Below, piece after piece: positions 1 to 7,044 of a stretch of DNA of 14,503 nucleotides. The stretch spans positions 1 through 14,503 of the forward strand of contig JAGYMN010000026.1 of NCBI GenBank assembly GCA_018400395.1. The letters are read 5' to 3'. The number at the start of each line of letters is the position of its first letter. The first letter of the stretch is position 1. The notes below the pieces were generated by a model that did no database searches, was not told where the DNA came from, and worked only from the letters and a program-made list of their open reading frames with translations. A program made the translations under genes and the position numbers. This DNA comes from Actinomycetota bacterium (GTDB taxonomy: Bacteria > Actinomycetota > Humimicrobiia > Humimicrobiales > Humimicrobiaceae).

Positions 1-1059
1 CTCGTCCCTTAAGGCAAATATGTCCTTTGAGGACAGATATGGAGAGGGAAGGACAAATTCTCTAAAGAGGCTCTTTCCCTCTTCTGTAAGTCTTTTTAAT
101 CTGTAATAGGGAACCTCTCCAGTAACAGAATGCCTCTGGCGGAAATTATATCTTTCAGCCTCCTCTCTTAAGATCTCTATTGCATCACCAATCTCTTTTA
201 CACCCTCTCTGGCGCAGGTCCTAACAATCCTGTCCTGGAGCCATCTGTAAGGTCTTTCCACTTTTCCCTTTGCCTGTGGGGACAGTGCATACCTTACCTT
301 TATCCCCAAGTCTATCAATATCTTTTTTACCTGGGGATCTACATCATCTGTAACCTTGTAGTGATTTCTCCAGAAGGAATCCCTTCCCTGCACAAAGCGG
401 AATATGGAATGACAATCAAAATAGTAGGAATAGGCAAGGCCCCAGGCAAGAGCCACATCCTCCAGAGCGCATATATGAGCCCAGGATGTCTCTGATTCCA
501 CCAGGTTGTAGTAGAGAAGGAATCTGCTGCAATCATCGATGGAAGTGATAAGATACCACTTCTTATCAGAATAGGGACTCCAGTTGTGGTGGGAGCTATC
601 ATGCTGTATGAGTTCCCCGGCATAGTTTGTCACAACTTCCCGATCATGGGCTGCTTTCTTTTTCTTTTTTATGTAGTATCCATATCTTTTAGCCCTGTCT
701 ATTATTGTGGGAAGTGATGCCTTGGTCTGGTGCTTACTTTTTAGCCTGTCCGCTATATAGCTGTAATTATAGTCTACTATGGGATTATCTCCTAAATCTA
801 TGAGGTCTTTTTCTATCTTAAGCTCAGATAGTATGGCTTCCTCTGTCTTTTTATCTATCCTTCTTGTGGGCTTTTTTCTCCCGTGCTTTAAGGTGAAGGA
901 ATCTGGATTCTCCTTGTAGCTTTTTAACAGTTCAAAAAACCTTCTTTTTTTAATGCCCAGTATCTCTTCGATATATTTTCTCTCCACCTCTTTTTTTATG
1001 TACTTTTCAAGAAGTGCTTTTACTTGTCCGTCATCAAATCTCTTGTGAATCTGTGCCAT
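1..1059 (-). CDS. DDE/integrase-core transposase, partial at the window edge
   Basis: Open on the minus strand from an ATG at 1059 to position 1 (353 codons, no stop), so the C-terminus lies outside the window. I checked the frame codon by codon and it is uninterrupted. The first ~130 residues are basic and helix-turn-helix-like (e.g. GIKKRRFFELLKSYK at about 35-49). An integrase core follows, with the likely catalytic triad D154 (in IQHDSSHHNW), D215 (in SYYFDCHS) and E268 (in AKGKVERPYRW); the last is the usual 'G-x-V-E-R' motif of rve-type transposases. It would cut and join DNA ends of its own insertion sequence. Layout resembles IS481/ISNCY-like integrase-core transposases, but I cannot fix the family. 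A modest AGG lies 8-10 bases before the ATG. The gene appears active or recently active, since all three acidic residues are kept. Confidence 0.88.
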   Translation of the reverse strand, partial: MAQIHKRFDDGQVKALLEKYIKKEVERKYIEEILGIKKRRFFELLKSYKENPDSFTLKHGRKKPTRRIDKKTEEAILSELKIEKDLIDLGDNPIVDYNYSYIADRLKSKHQTKASLPTIIDRAKRYGYYIKKKKKAAHDREVVTNYAGELIQHDSSHHNWSPYSDKKWYLITSIDDCSRFLLYYNLVESETSWAHICALEDVALAWGLAYSYYFDCHSIFRFVQGRDSFWRNHYKVTDDVDPQVKKILIDLGIKVRYALSPQAKGKVERPYRWLQDRIVRTCAREGVKEIGDAIEILREEAERYNFRQRHSVTGEVPYYRLKRLTEEGKSLFREFVLPSPYLSSKDIFALRDE

Positions 1060-1098
1060 AACCACTGACCTTTCTGTTTTTGGTCTGATTATAGCTTG

Positions 1099-1148
1099 AG
1101 GTGTGCACTTTTAAACTTTAAATCCTAATATAGGTGTGCACTTTTAAA
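1099..1148. repeat. Two 17-bp direct repeats upstream of the transposase, probable IS-end binding sites
   Basis: AGGTGTGCACTTTTAAA occurs at 1099-1115 and again, identical, at 1132-1148 (period 33 bp). The pair lies 40-90 bp upstream of the transposase start. Repeated transposase-binding motifs inside an element end are known for several integrase-core elements (IS21 and Mu-like ends). I infer that this is the upstream end of the insertion sequence. A weak third relative (GCAACTTTTAAAGTTTA) sits near 1229-1245. The other end is outside the window, so the exact terminus and any target duplication cannot be set. Confidence 0.6.
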
Positions 1149-1321
1149 ACTTAAATGACAAAAATTTAATTTGCTATTGACATGATATTATATATTTGAT
1201 AAATTTATAATTGCTTTAGAAAAGAAGGCAACTTTTAAAGTTTAGTTGAAATATAGATTCGAAAGAATTTATGAATTAAGTTAAATTTTAAAAAGTCCCT
1301 TAGAAAAGTTCTAAAGTGAGG

Positions 1322-1375
1322 CTCCAAGTAGTTGATTAGCCTAAAGTGTAAACAATGGCAAAAGATTACTTGGAG
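1322..1375. repeat. 9-bp inverted repeat with 36-base spacer
   Basis: CTCCAAGTA (1322-1330) is the exact reverse complement of TACTTGGAG (1367-1375). An 8-bp direct repeat, CTAAAGTG (1311-1318 and 1341-1348), overlaps the left half. The right arm is followed by TTTTATTTTTA, so a plus-strand transcript could end here, but the large loop makes an efficient terminator doubtful. It could be part of a mobile-element end. Confidence 0.35.
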
Positions 1376-1420
1376 TTTTATTTTTACCTGAACTACTCTT
1401 GCAGACTTTAAGATATAGTA

Positions 1421-1448
1421 TTTTCATACCAATTACGGTCCTTATAAT
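1421..1448 (+). promoter_or_regulatory. Putative sigma-70 promoter of the lipoprotein gene
   Basis: A perfect -10 TATAAT lies at 1443-1448. A weak -35 (TTTTCA, 1421-1426) precedes it at 16 bp. It is about 45 bp upstream of the chosen GTG start of the lipoprotein gene. Confidence 0.45.
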
Positions 1449-1494
1449 ATAATATATACAGACATCGCTATGAAAATTCAGATTGGAGATTTTA

Positions 1495-1935
1495 GTGAAG
1501 CTAAAAATATCAATATATATTATTGCTATATGCCTGCTTTTAATACCATCCTTTTTTAGTTGTTCAGGGAGCGTAGTTGAGGATGAATATATATCCTTTG
1601 CTGAAACAGCCGCCGAAGATTATCTTATAGCTATAAATAATAATGATTATGAATCTTTCTCAAAAGATCTCAGTAAAGAGATGATGGAAGCTCTACCCGA
1701 AGAGGAGTTTAAAAAGCTCTCAGAAAGATTTGAAAAAATAATAGGTAATTATATAGAAGATTCAAAAAGTATGATAACTGCTGAAAGAAAAAGCGGCTAT
1801 ATTGTAATTATTTATAATGTAAAATATACTGATGAACCGGATGATGTACGGTTCACAATAACCCTGCAGAAAACCGGTGGCGAAATCCAGATAGCAGGTT
1901 CATGGTTCGATTCTCCAAAACTTAGAAGCGAATAA
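1495..1935 (+). CDS. Small secreted lipoprotein, function unknown (possibly DUF3887-like)
   Basis: 146 residues from a GTG at 1495. I prefer this start to the in-frame TTG at 1483, because GGAG (1485-1488) sits six bases before the GTG and the protein then starts directly with a lipoprotein signal: MKLKIS, a hydrophobic run IYIIAICLLLI, and the lipobox-like SFFSC with the lipidated Cys about 23 residues in. The mature part is acidic and begins with alpha-helical sequence (AETAAEDYLIAINNNDYESF, then SKEMMEALPEEEF). It ends in beta-rich sequence (SGYIVIIYNVKYTD, VRFTITLQK, IQIAGSWF). A helical start followed by an NTF2-like sheet is reminiscent of DUF3887/DUF4019 lipoproteins, but I cannot confirm that. 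It should sit at the membrane surface. It converges with treT on the other strand. Confidence 0.82.
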   Translation: MKLKISIYIIAICLLLIPSFFSCSGSVVEDEYISFAETAAEDYLIAINNNDYESFSKDLSKEMMEALPEEEFKKLSERFEKIIGNYIEDSKSMITAERKSGYIVIIYNVKYTDEPDDVRFTITLQKTGGEIQIAGSWFDSPKLRSE

Positions 1936-2008
1936 ATAAAGTAAACCTGTCCGGATCAGCTAATTAATCGGCCTGCATAAAGGAATAAACATGACGGAAA
2001 AAATTTAT

Positions 2009-3241
2009 TCATTTCTTATAATCCAGCCTGTAAATAGTCTCAAAAGAATTAAAGAGATCTAGATAGTTTTCAAGACAGCTGGAAAGAAGATATTTTTTCC
2101 TGACTTTTTCTCTTGCATTTCTGCCCATTTCTTCCCTCAAATTTTCATCTTCAATAAGTTTTACTATTTTTTCTGCTGTCTCATCAATTGAGGAGACAAG
2201 AAATCCATTTTTACCGTCATCGATCTGATGTTTTATCCCTCCGACATTTCCTCCCACTACTGCTGCTTTCTTCCACATTGCTTCAGTTACGGTTAATCCA
2301 AATCCCTCCTTGAGTGATTTCTGGACGACAACTGTTGCCTTTCTCTGGAGTGCATTTACCAGTGCAGAATCCTGGACACTTAGAATCCTGATATGCTCAT
2401 TCTGATAATCAAGCAATCTTTTATATATCTTTTCACCTTCAGGGTCATCTGTTGCCACATTACCCAGCAGTACAAGATTACAATCTATATTTTCTCTGAC
2501 TTTTTTAAAAGCCTTTATCACGCCTTCTGGATCTTTTGAATGGTCGAATCTCGATATCTGGACAATCAGTGGAAGACCGCAGGATATGCTATAATGCTCA
2601 AGTCTGTCAATAATTTCAGAATCACTTAATTCCCTATTTTTAGTACATAATGGATCTATGCCAGGATTAAAAAATACCCTTGGAGGCTTAAAGTCCTGGT
2701 CATACTCTTTAAGAGTAAGAACCGCTGCATCATATTTGTCTATAAACATTTTCAAATAGTTTAAAAGATTCTTATCAGGCTCTGAAAGATCTACGTGGCA
2801 TCTCCATATCCAGGGCTGCTTTTTATCGTAGTAGTTTATTAACGGAAGAGGCTGGGGATCGTGTATTACTATAAAATCATGATCTGCCCTGTTTCTTAAA
2901 GAATTCTCTTTCAATACCCACTCATAAATTTCCTTTTTAAGGTCAGTAAGATTCACGCTGTCACCCTGGAGTGCATTGTGGAACTTTTTGGTTATGCTAA
3001 AAAAATCTGGTGTACCCTGGATGACACGCCACTCGGTCTTTATACCAATCCTGTTCATAAGGATTGTCAGAGGTGCGAGGATTTCAGCTACTCCACCTCC
3101 GTAAAGAGTCGAATTACAGTGTGATACAAACGAATTTTTAAGAGGATCCGCTTTCTCCTTTATCTGTTCAACCTTTTTATCTCCTATATATTGTCTGTAA
3201 TCTTCTATCCCGAATAACTTAAATCTTGGATTTTTAATCAT
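2009..3241 (-). CDS. treT: Trehalose synthase (trehalose glycosyltransfering synthase, GT4 family)
   Basis: 410 residues, the usual length for TreT. TreT joins NDP-glucose and free glucose into trehalose in one reversible cytoplasmic step. The family-specific N-terminal motif NSTLYGGGVAEIL is at residues 43-55. HDPQPLPLI (127-135) and WRCHVDLSEPD (146-156) also match TreT. The C-terminal GT-B domain begins around IVQISRFDHSKDPEGVIKAF (226-245) and has the GT4 E-x7-E signature (E312 and E320 in KEGFGLTVTEA), then the nucleotide-site NVGGIKHQI. The ATG lies 24 bp after the stop of the broken hsp20, so the two probably shared a transcript led by the AAAACGTTTT site at 3388-3397. Ribosome site is weak (GGGAAAAG), suggesting it once relied on coupling with hsp20. 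A generic GT4 glycosyltransferase is the alternative; the GGGVAEIL block argues for TreT. Confidence 0.85.
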   Translation of the reverse strand: MIKNPRFKLFGIEDYRQYIGDKKVEQIKEKADPLKNSFVSHCNSTLYGGGVAEILAPLTILMNRIGIKTEWRVIQGTPDFFSITKKFHNALQGDSVNLTDLKKEIYEWVLKENSLRNRADHDFIVIHDPQPLPLINYYDKKQPWIWRCHVDLSEPDKNLLNYLKMFIDKYDAAVLTLKEYDQDFKPPRVFFNPGIDPLCTKNRELSDSEIIDRLEHYSISCGLPLIVQISRFDHSKDPEGVIKAFKKVRENIDCNLVLLGNVATDDPEGEKIYKRLLDYQNEHIRILSVQDSALVNALQRKATVVVQKSLKEGFGLTVTEAMWKKAAVVGGNVGGIKHQIDDGKNGFLVSSIDETAEKIVKLIEDENLREEMGRNAREKVRKKYLLSSCLENYLDLFNSFETIYRLDYKK

Positions 3242-3265
3242 TATCTTTTCCCATGTTTTAATCTA

Positions 3266-3356
3266 TCATTTACCAGCTTCAACGGTTATCTTCTTTGGCT
3301 TTTTAGGTTCAACCCTGGGTATCGAAACCTCAAGCACCCCATCTTTCTATAGGCAT
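3266..3356 (-). pseudogene. hsp20 (small heat-shock protein) with an internal deletion
   Basis: Both ends of an Hsp20 gene survive and the middle is missing. The start is intact: ATG at 3356 with an ideal AAGGAGGTT ribosome site (3363-3371) eight bases upstream, encoding MPIERW, which resembles Hsp20 N-termini. That frame hits TGA at 3330-3332 after eight codons. In another frame, 3343-3266 encodes DGVLEVSIPRVEPKKPKK then ITVEAGK and a stop: the last beta strand of the alpha-crystallin domain and the basic C-terminal tail. About 100 codons are absent. The junction reads AAAGATGGGG, which fits both the N-terminal (GAA AGA TGG) and C-terminal (AAA GAT GGG) coding, suggesting a microhomology deletion with frameshift. 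It precedes treT by 24 bp. Confidence 0.82.
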
Positions 3357-3371
3357 AATCTCAACCTCCTT

Positions 3372-3401
3372 ATAAATAGTTTTATCAAAAACGTTTTATA
3401 T
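3372..3401. promoter_or_regulatory. LacI-type operator site 1, upstream of hsp20/treT
   Basis: The perfect 10-bp palindrome AAAACGTTTT is at 3388-3397. It is flanked by GTTTTATC and by TAT on the other side. The 30-bp stretch 3372-3401 matches 14465-14494 at 27 positions; all three differences are A/T swaps. A CG-centred A/T palindrome is the usual recognition pattern of LacI-family repressors. It lies 17 bp upstream of the hsp20 ribosome site, where bound protein would block transcription. Confidence 0.68.
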
Positions 3402-3498
3402 TAATAAAATTAATTTATCATATTTAAGATTTTTTTTCAATAAAATATTGAAATCCGTGTTGGGATTAATTCAGATATTTGGAGAATTACCCTGAAAC

Positions 3499-4551
3499 CT
3501 AATATGAGATATCAGCAACAGATGCCCTTTTTATTATAGTACTTTTTAAATATATGGTCTGCTTTTTGCTCTTTCCTCTTGAAATAAGGTCGATAAGCAC
3601 CTCTGCAGCAAATTTACCCATTCTTATCTTTGGGATATTTATTGTCGTAAGAAGGGGGTAAAAAGACCTTGATTGACTTATATTTCCACATCCTGTAATA
3701 GATAATTCTTCCGGAATTTTTATTTTCAATTCCCGGAAGCCATCCATAAGTCCAAGTGCTATTGAATCTGTCTGAGCTATCAGTGCAGTAACCTTTTCTT
3801 TTAATATCACCGGATAGATCTCCCTGGCATATTCTCTGTATTCCCTGAATTCCCTTATAGGTATCTTATCTTTTGAAAATATAATATTTTTATTTTCTGT
3901 CAGATTATTTTTCTTCAGACCTTCCAAATATCCTGAATATTTTTCTATGGGTATTATCGCAGAATCATTTTTCCATCCAACATAACCTATTACCTTATGC
4001 CCTTTATCTGACAAAAAATCAACCATTTTTGTCATTGCCTTTTTATAATCAATGGTTATTTCAGTATATTTTGACCCTGTTATCCTCCGGTTTATGAGTA
4101 CAACTGGCGTATCCATGGACAGCAGCTGGTGGATATGGGTAAAATCACTTAAACCTCCCACAAAAATAAAACCATCTACAAGAAGATTATTAAACTGCTT
4201 TACACCTTTTACCTCTGTATCTTTATTAAAACTGGTACTGTTTATCACAAGTATATAATCCTTTTTTGAAAGAATATCCTCTACCCCTGAAATTACTTCG
4301 GCGTAGAAAGGATTGCGTATGTTTGAAGTAATAAGACCTATTATATTTCTTTTTTTACTCCTTAATGCCCTGGCAATGAAATTAGGCCTGTAATCAAGAT
4401 CCACGGCTAATTTTTTTACCTTTTCTATTGTTTCTTTCTTTACATACCTTTCCCCCGTAAGGGCATTGGATACTGTAGCAGGTGATATGCCCAGTCTTTT
4501 TGCTATATCAAGAATGGTTATTTTTTTGCTGTCCCGTTTATTTTTATCCAT
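3499..4551 (-). CDS. LacI-family transcriptional regulator
   Basis: 350 residues, typical for the family. The N-terminal DNA-binding domain is ITILDIAKRLGISPATVSNALTG (11-33) with the recognition helix around SPATVSNAL. The hinge helix YRPNFIARALRSKK (54-67) has the leucine that these proteins insert at a central CpG. From about residue 69 (NIIGLITSNIRNPFYAEVISGV) it is a periplasmic-binding-protein-like sensor domain, so a sugar or nucleoside effector is expected but cannot be named. It lies 163 bp downstream of the PfkB kinase on the same strand and just upstream of the hsp20/treT promoter region. It is the natural candidate to bind the three AAAACGTTTT sites. No good ribosome site precedes the ATG (GATTGAAAA), which is odd beside its neighbours. 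Confidence 0.93.
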   Translation of the reverse strand: MDKNKRDSKKITILDIAKRLGISPATVSNALTGERYVKKETIEKVKKLAVDLDYRPNFIARALRSKKRNIIGLITSNIRNPFYAEVISGVEDILSKKDYILVINSTSFNKDTEVKGVKQFNNLLVDGFIFVGGLSDFTHIHQLLSMDTPVVLINRRITGSKYTEITIDYKKAMTKMVDFLSDKGHKVIGYVGWKNDSAIIPIEKYSGYLEGLKKNNLTENKNIIFSKDKIPIREFREYREYAREIYPVILKEKVTALIAQTDSIALGLMDGFRELKIKIPEELSITGCGNISQSRSFYPLLTTINIPKIRMGKFAAEVLIDLISRGKSKKQTIYLKSTIIKRASVADISY

Positions 4552-4569
4552 TTTTCAATCAATATTTAT

Positions 4570-4579
4570 AAAAAGTTTT
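4570..4579. promoter_or_regulatory. Degenerate operator-like site before the lacI gene
   Basis: AAAAAGTTTT differs from the operator core AAAACGTTTT by one base and lies 19 bp before the regulator's ATG. A TATAAT (minus strand, 4601-4606) is just upstream. In sequence this AT-rich, one mismatch at the key CG is weak evidence; autoregulation is only a possibility. Confidence 0.22.
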
Positions 4580-4714
4580 GTCTGTATATGTTAACTTTTT
4601 ATTATATAAATAACAACACTTATATATTAATATTTATATACTTTAATTAAAAAAATACCTTAAAACCATAGTATCCATCTACTGCTATTCCTCCTGGCTA
4701 TCTCTCCCCAACTC

Positions 4715-5707
4715 TTATTCTTTCTTTTCAATTTTAATCTCTATCTGTGACATTTTCTCCACTGCCTCATCATATGTAAGAAGCTTCTTTTTTGCACCCC
4801 TGTATTTGAGTATCGATTGCGAATTTATGGCGGCCAGTTTAAGGGCATATTCTGTATCTCCTTTCCTTATCAGGCCTGCCAGAAATGTTGCCGCAAATGC
4901 ATCTCCCGCACCCGTAGCTTCAACCACTCTTGTCTCCGGAGGGTACAATATAAAATGATTATCCCTGTCATCCAGGCAGTAAACCTGTTCGCTGCCTGCT
5001 GTAATAACTACGATTTCCGGGCCCATTTCCTTCAGGGATTTAAGTTTTTTAAATTTTCCCTTCCTGCCTACAAGTAAGTCAGATTCTTCATCATTAAGTA
5101 CAAGCACATTTGTGTTCCCGATTATATCTTCCAGATAATCTGTTCCCTTTTCGCAGAGGTAATTACTGGGATTGAATAATACCTTTATATTATTTTCACT
5201 TGCATAATTCGCAATTTTTTCAAGGGTTTTAAATGACTGGCCCATCATGCTTGTCATACAGAACCAGTCTGCTTTTATTTTCTCAATATCTATCTCGTCA
5301 TAAAAAACAAAATTATTTATACCTTTATAAGTAAGGATTGTCCTTCTTTTCTCAAGGCTATCAAGTATTACTGAATACCCCGATTTTTCATTTTCATCAC
5401 TTCCCCTGACTCCCAAAAAATCTACTTTTTCTTTTTTCAGTTTTTCAAGAATCTGACTCCCCTGGATGTCTTTCCCGACTTTACCCAGATAACCAGTTTT
5501 AAGGCCCAGTCTGGAAAGGCATACAGCAGTATTGGTACCTCCCCCTCCAGTGTAAAAATCAAGTTCATCTATTATTAATTTAGAACCTATTGGAAAAGCT
5601 ATATAGCGTTCTTCATCATCCAGTGTCTTTATGGAGAATGTTCTTGTTTTATCAGTATATACAAATATATCAACAGTGTTTGAACCAACTGTTATTACGT
5701 CATACAT
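4715..5707 (-). CDS. PfkB/ribokinase-family sugar (or nucleoside) kinase
   Basis: 330 residues. PfkB kinases transfer the ATP gamma-phosphate to a sugar or nucleoside hydroxyl in the cytoplasm. The N-terminus MYDVITVGSNTVDIFV is typical, the first signature is GGGGTNTAVCLSRLGL (about 54-69), and VVEATGAGDAFAATFLAGL near the C-terminus is the second, with the catalytic Asp in GAGD. The usual DTTGAGD has become EATGAGD. AAGGA sits six bases before the ATG. The substrate cannot be read from sequence. Its position upstream of a LacI regulator suggests a linked sugar pathway, possibly feeding hexose phosphate or glucose toward trehalose, but that is speculative. No AAAACGTTTT site is seen in its own upstream region. 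Confidence 0.9.
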   Translation of the reverse strand: MYDVITVGSNTVDIFVYTDKTRTFSIKTLDDEERYIAFPIGSKLIIDELDFYTGGGGTNTAVCLSRLGLKTGYLGKVGKDIQGSQILEKLKKEKVDFLGVRGSDENEKSGYSVILDSLEKRRTILTYKGINNFVFYDEIDIEKIKADWFCMTSMMGQSFKTLEKIANYASENNIKVLFNPSNYLCEKGTDYLEDIIGNTNVLVLNDEESDLLVGRKGKFKKLKSLKEMGPEIVVITAGSEQVYCLDDRDNHFILYPPETRVVEATGAGDAFAATFLAGLIRKGDTEYALKLAAINSQSILKYRGAKKKLLTYDEAVEKMSQIEIKIEKKE

Positions 5708-5827
5708 TAAATTCCTTAAACTATTTAAAATCTCAATTTACTGATACGGAATAGTCATCCCCTGTGTTAAGCTAATATACTAAAGCAATTATCGCTATCT
5801 GCCGTGAGGGCAAGCTAATAAAACCTA

Positions 5828-6511
5828 TCAATCCTTATAACCCGGAAAATAATCCACATTTATATTTTCTTTATTAATATCCATACCCGGAAGCATGTCT
5901 TCTATCTTTCTTACCATAACTGGAGGCCCGGATATATAATACACACAGTTATACATATCACTGACATTGTTCTTTACTGTTTCAGCATCTATTAAATCCG
6001 GTTCTATTACATACCTGATGTTCAGCCAGTTATTGGCTCTTACCAATTTGTCCAGGGTTTTTTTGAAAACAATATCCTTATTTTTATTCCCATAAAGAAC
6101 TGTTACTTCAGGTGCCCTGCCCCTGTGTGCAAAATCAAGAAGCATAGATCTGTAAGGTGTTATTCCTATGCCTCCGGCAATGAATACAATTTTTTTTTCC
6201 GTATCTTTAGTAAAAAAATCTCCACTGATATCAGATACCTCAATCCTGTTTCCGGGTTTAAGGTCAAAAAGAGCCTTCTTAAAAGAGCTGCCGTTTTCAA
6301 AATCAAATCTTGATGTAAGCATAATATTTTTTTCCCATGGTGCAGATGAAATTGTAAAATGTCTATTTATGCCCCTGCTGTCGGGATGGCTATGTGGTAT
6401 ACTGTAAAATATAAACTGACCCGCCTTCCAGGAAATATCTTTTTCAGGTTTAAAAATAAAAGAAAATACACTCTCTGTTTCTTTTATTTTTTTTATAAGT
6501 TCTGCCTTCAT
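5828..6511 (-). CDS. FAD/NAD(P)-binding reductase of the ferredoxin-NADP reductase family
   Basis: 227 residues, consisting of a flavin domain and a pyridine-nucleotide domain with no iron-sulfur domain. RHFTISS (50-56) is the flavin-binding R-x-x-S motif. IAGGIGITPYRSML (111-124) is the nucleotide-binding loop, and YYISGPPVMVRKIEDML is the conserved GPP segment near the C-terminus. It moves electrons between NAD(P)H and a small redox partner. It starts 47 bp after the superoxide reductase stop on the same strand, so I infer that it supplies electrons for superoxide reduction, directly or through rubredoxin. An alternative is a role with an unlinked ferredoxin or flavohemoprotein-like partner. 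Confidence 0.85.
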   Translation of the reverse strand: MKAELIKKIKETESVFSFIFKPEKDISWKAGQFIFYSIPHSHPDSRGINRHFTISSAPWEKNIMLTSRFDFENGSSFKKALFDLKPGNRIEVSDISGDFFTKDTEKKIVFIAGGIGITPYRSMLLDFAHRGRAPEVTVLYGNKNKDIVFKKTLDKLVRANNWLNIRYVIEPDLIDAETVKNNVSDMYNCVYYISGPPVMVRKIEDMLPGMDINKENINVDYFPGYKD

Positions 6512-6558
6512 TTTATCCAGGTCTTTTTATAAATTTCTTGATTATCCCGGCAAACGGG

Positions 6559-6954
6559 TCAATTAATATCAATCCTCCGTGAACTTTCCCACAGTCCATG
6601 TATATTACAATATGATGACGCTATCAGAATACCTGATTTATCTGTCTTAAATTCCAATGTACCGCTATGATTTGTATAAACAGAACTTGTATCTGCTCCC
6701 TCTGGAGAACTTCCATGTGCTTCAAAAAGAATATCACCTATCTGTATGGGATTTTTTTCTCCATCGGGTAAAAAGAAAAGGGATATCCACCTTATATGAT
6801 GCTGGGTCGTATTTGGATGTCCTATTTCTTTTCCTACACTGACATTTACTTTAATGATCTCGCCTTTTGAAGCGCTGTCCGGAGCTTCTATCACCGGAAC
6901 ATGCTTCTCATTTCTGTAATCATCCGTATGTATATGCTTTGCAAGCTCATTCAT
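6559..6954 (-). CDS. Superoxide reductase (neelaredoxin type)
   Basis: 131 residues. The enzyme reduces superoxide to hydrogen peroxide at a single non-haem iron without producing oxygen, a hallmark of anaerobes. The ligand set expected from Pyrococcus superoxide reductase is present with even spacing: E16 and H18 in NEKHVPVI (the EKH motif, K17 between), H46 in GHPN, H52 in TTQHHIRW, then C116 and H119 in SSYCNIHGLW. The N-terminal desulforedoxin domain of two-iron desulfoferrodoxins is absent, so this is the one-iron form. GGTGAGG ends four bases before the ATG. It lies downstream of the sigma factor gene and upstream of the flavin reductase, all on the minus strand. Confidence 0.93.
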   Translation of the reverse strand: MNELAKHIHTDDYRNEKHVPVIEAPDSASKGEIIKVNVSVGKEIGHPNTTQHHIRWISLFFLPDGEKNPIQIGDILFEAHGSSPEGADTSSVYTNHSGTLEFKTDKSGILIASSYCNIHGLWESSRRIDIN

Positions 6955-7044
6955 ATTTCCTCACCTTTCATGGGATTTGATATATTTGAATAAATCTACA
7001 TAATCATTATTGGTCCCCGGTTTTTAATATACAACAACCAGCTG

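Larger units (their letters stand above)
1060..1494. other. 435-bp gene-free stretch between transposase and lipoprotein
   Basis: It contains the paired 17-bp repeats (1099-1148), a very AT-rich tract (about 1150-1300), an inverted repeat at 1322-1375 and the likely lipoprotein promoter (1421-1448). I find no convincing coding frame or RNA gene. Part of it is presumably the end of the insertion sequence. Confidence 0.6.

Noticed and set aside
339..623. Minus-strand 94-codon open frame inside the transposase region
   Set aside because: It overlaps the clear transposase frame, which carries the DDE motifs; this is a shadow in another reading frame.
1936..2008. Convergent lipoprotein/treT gap examined for a bidirectional terminator
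   Set aside because: Only a five-pair bulged stem (CCGAT-like/ATCGG) without a T-run was found.
3435..3453. 7-bp hairpin TTTCAAT/ATTGAAA after the lacI stop, considered as a terminator
   Set aside because: The T-run lies on the wrong side of the stem for either strand, and the stem is entirely weak pairs.
5769..5820. 9-bp direct repeat AAGCTAATA in the gap between pfkB and the flavin reductase
   Set aside because: Short, AT-rich, only two copies and no dyad; within what chance allows.
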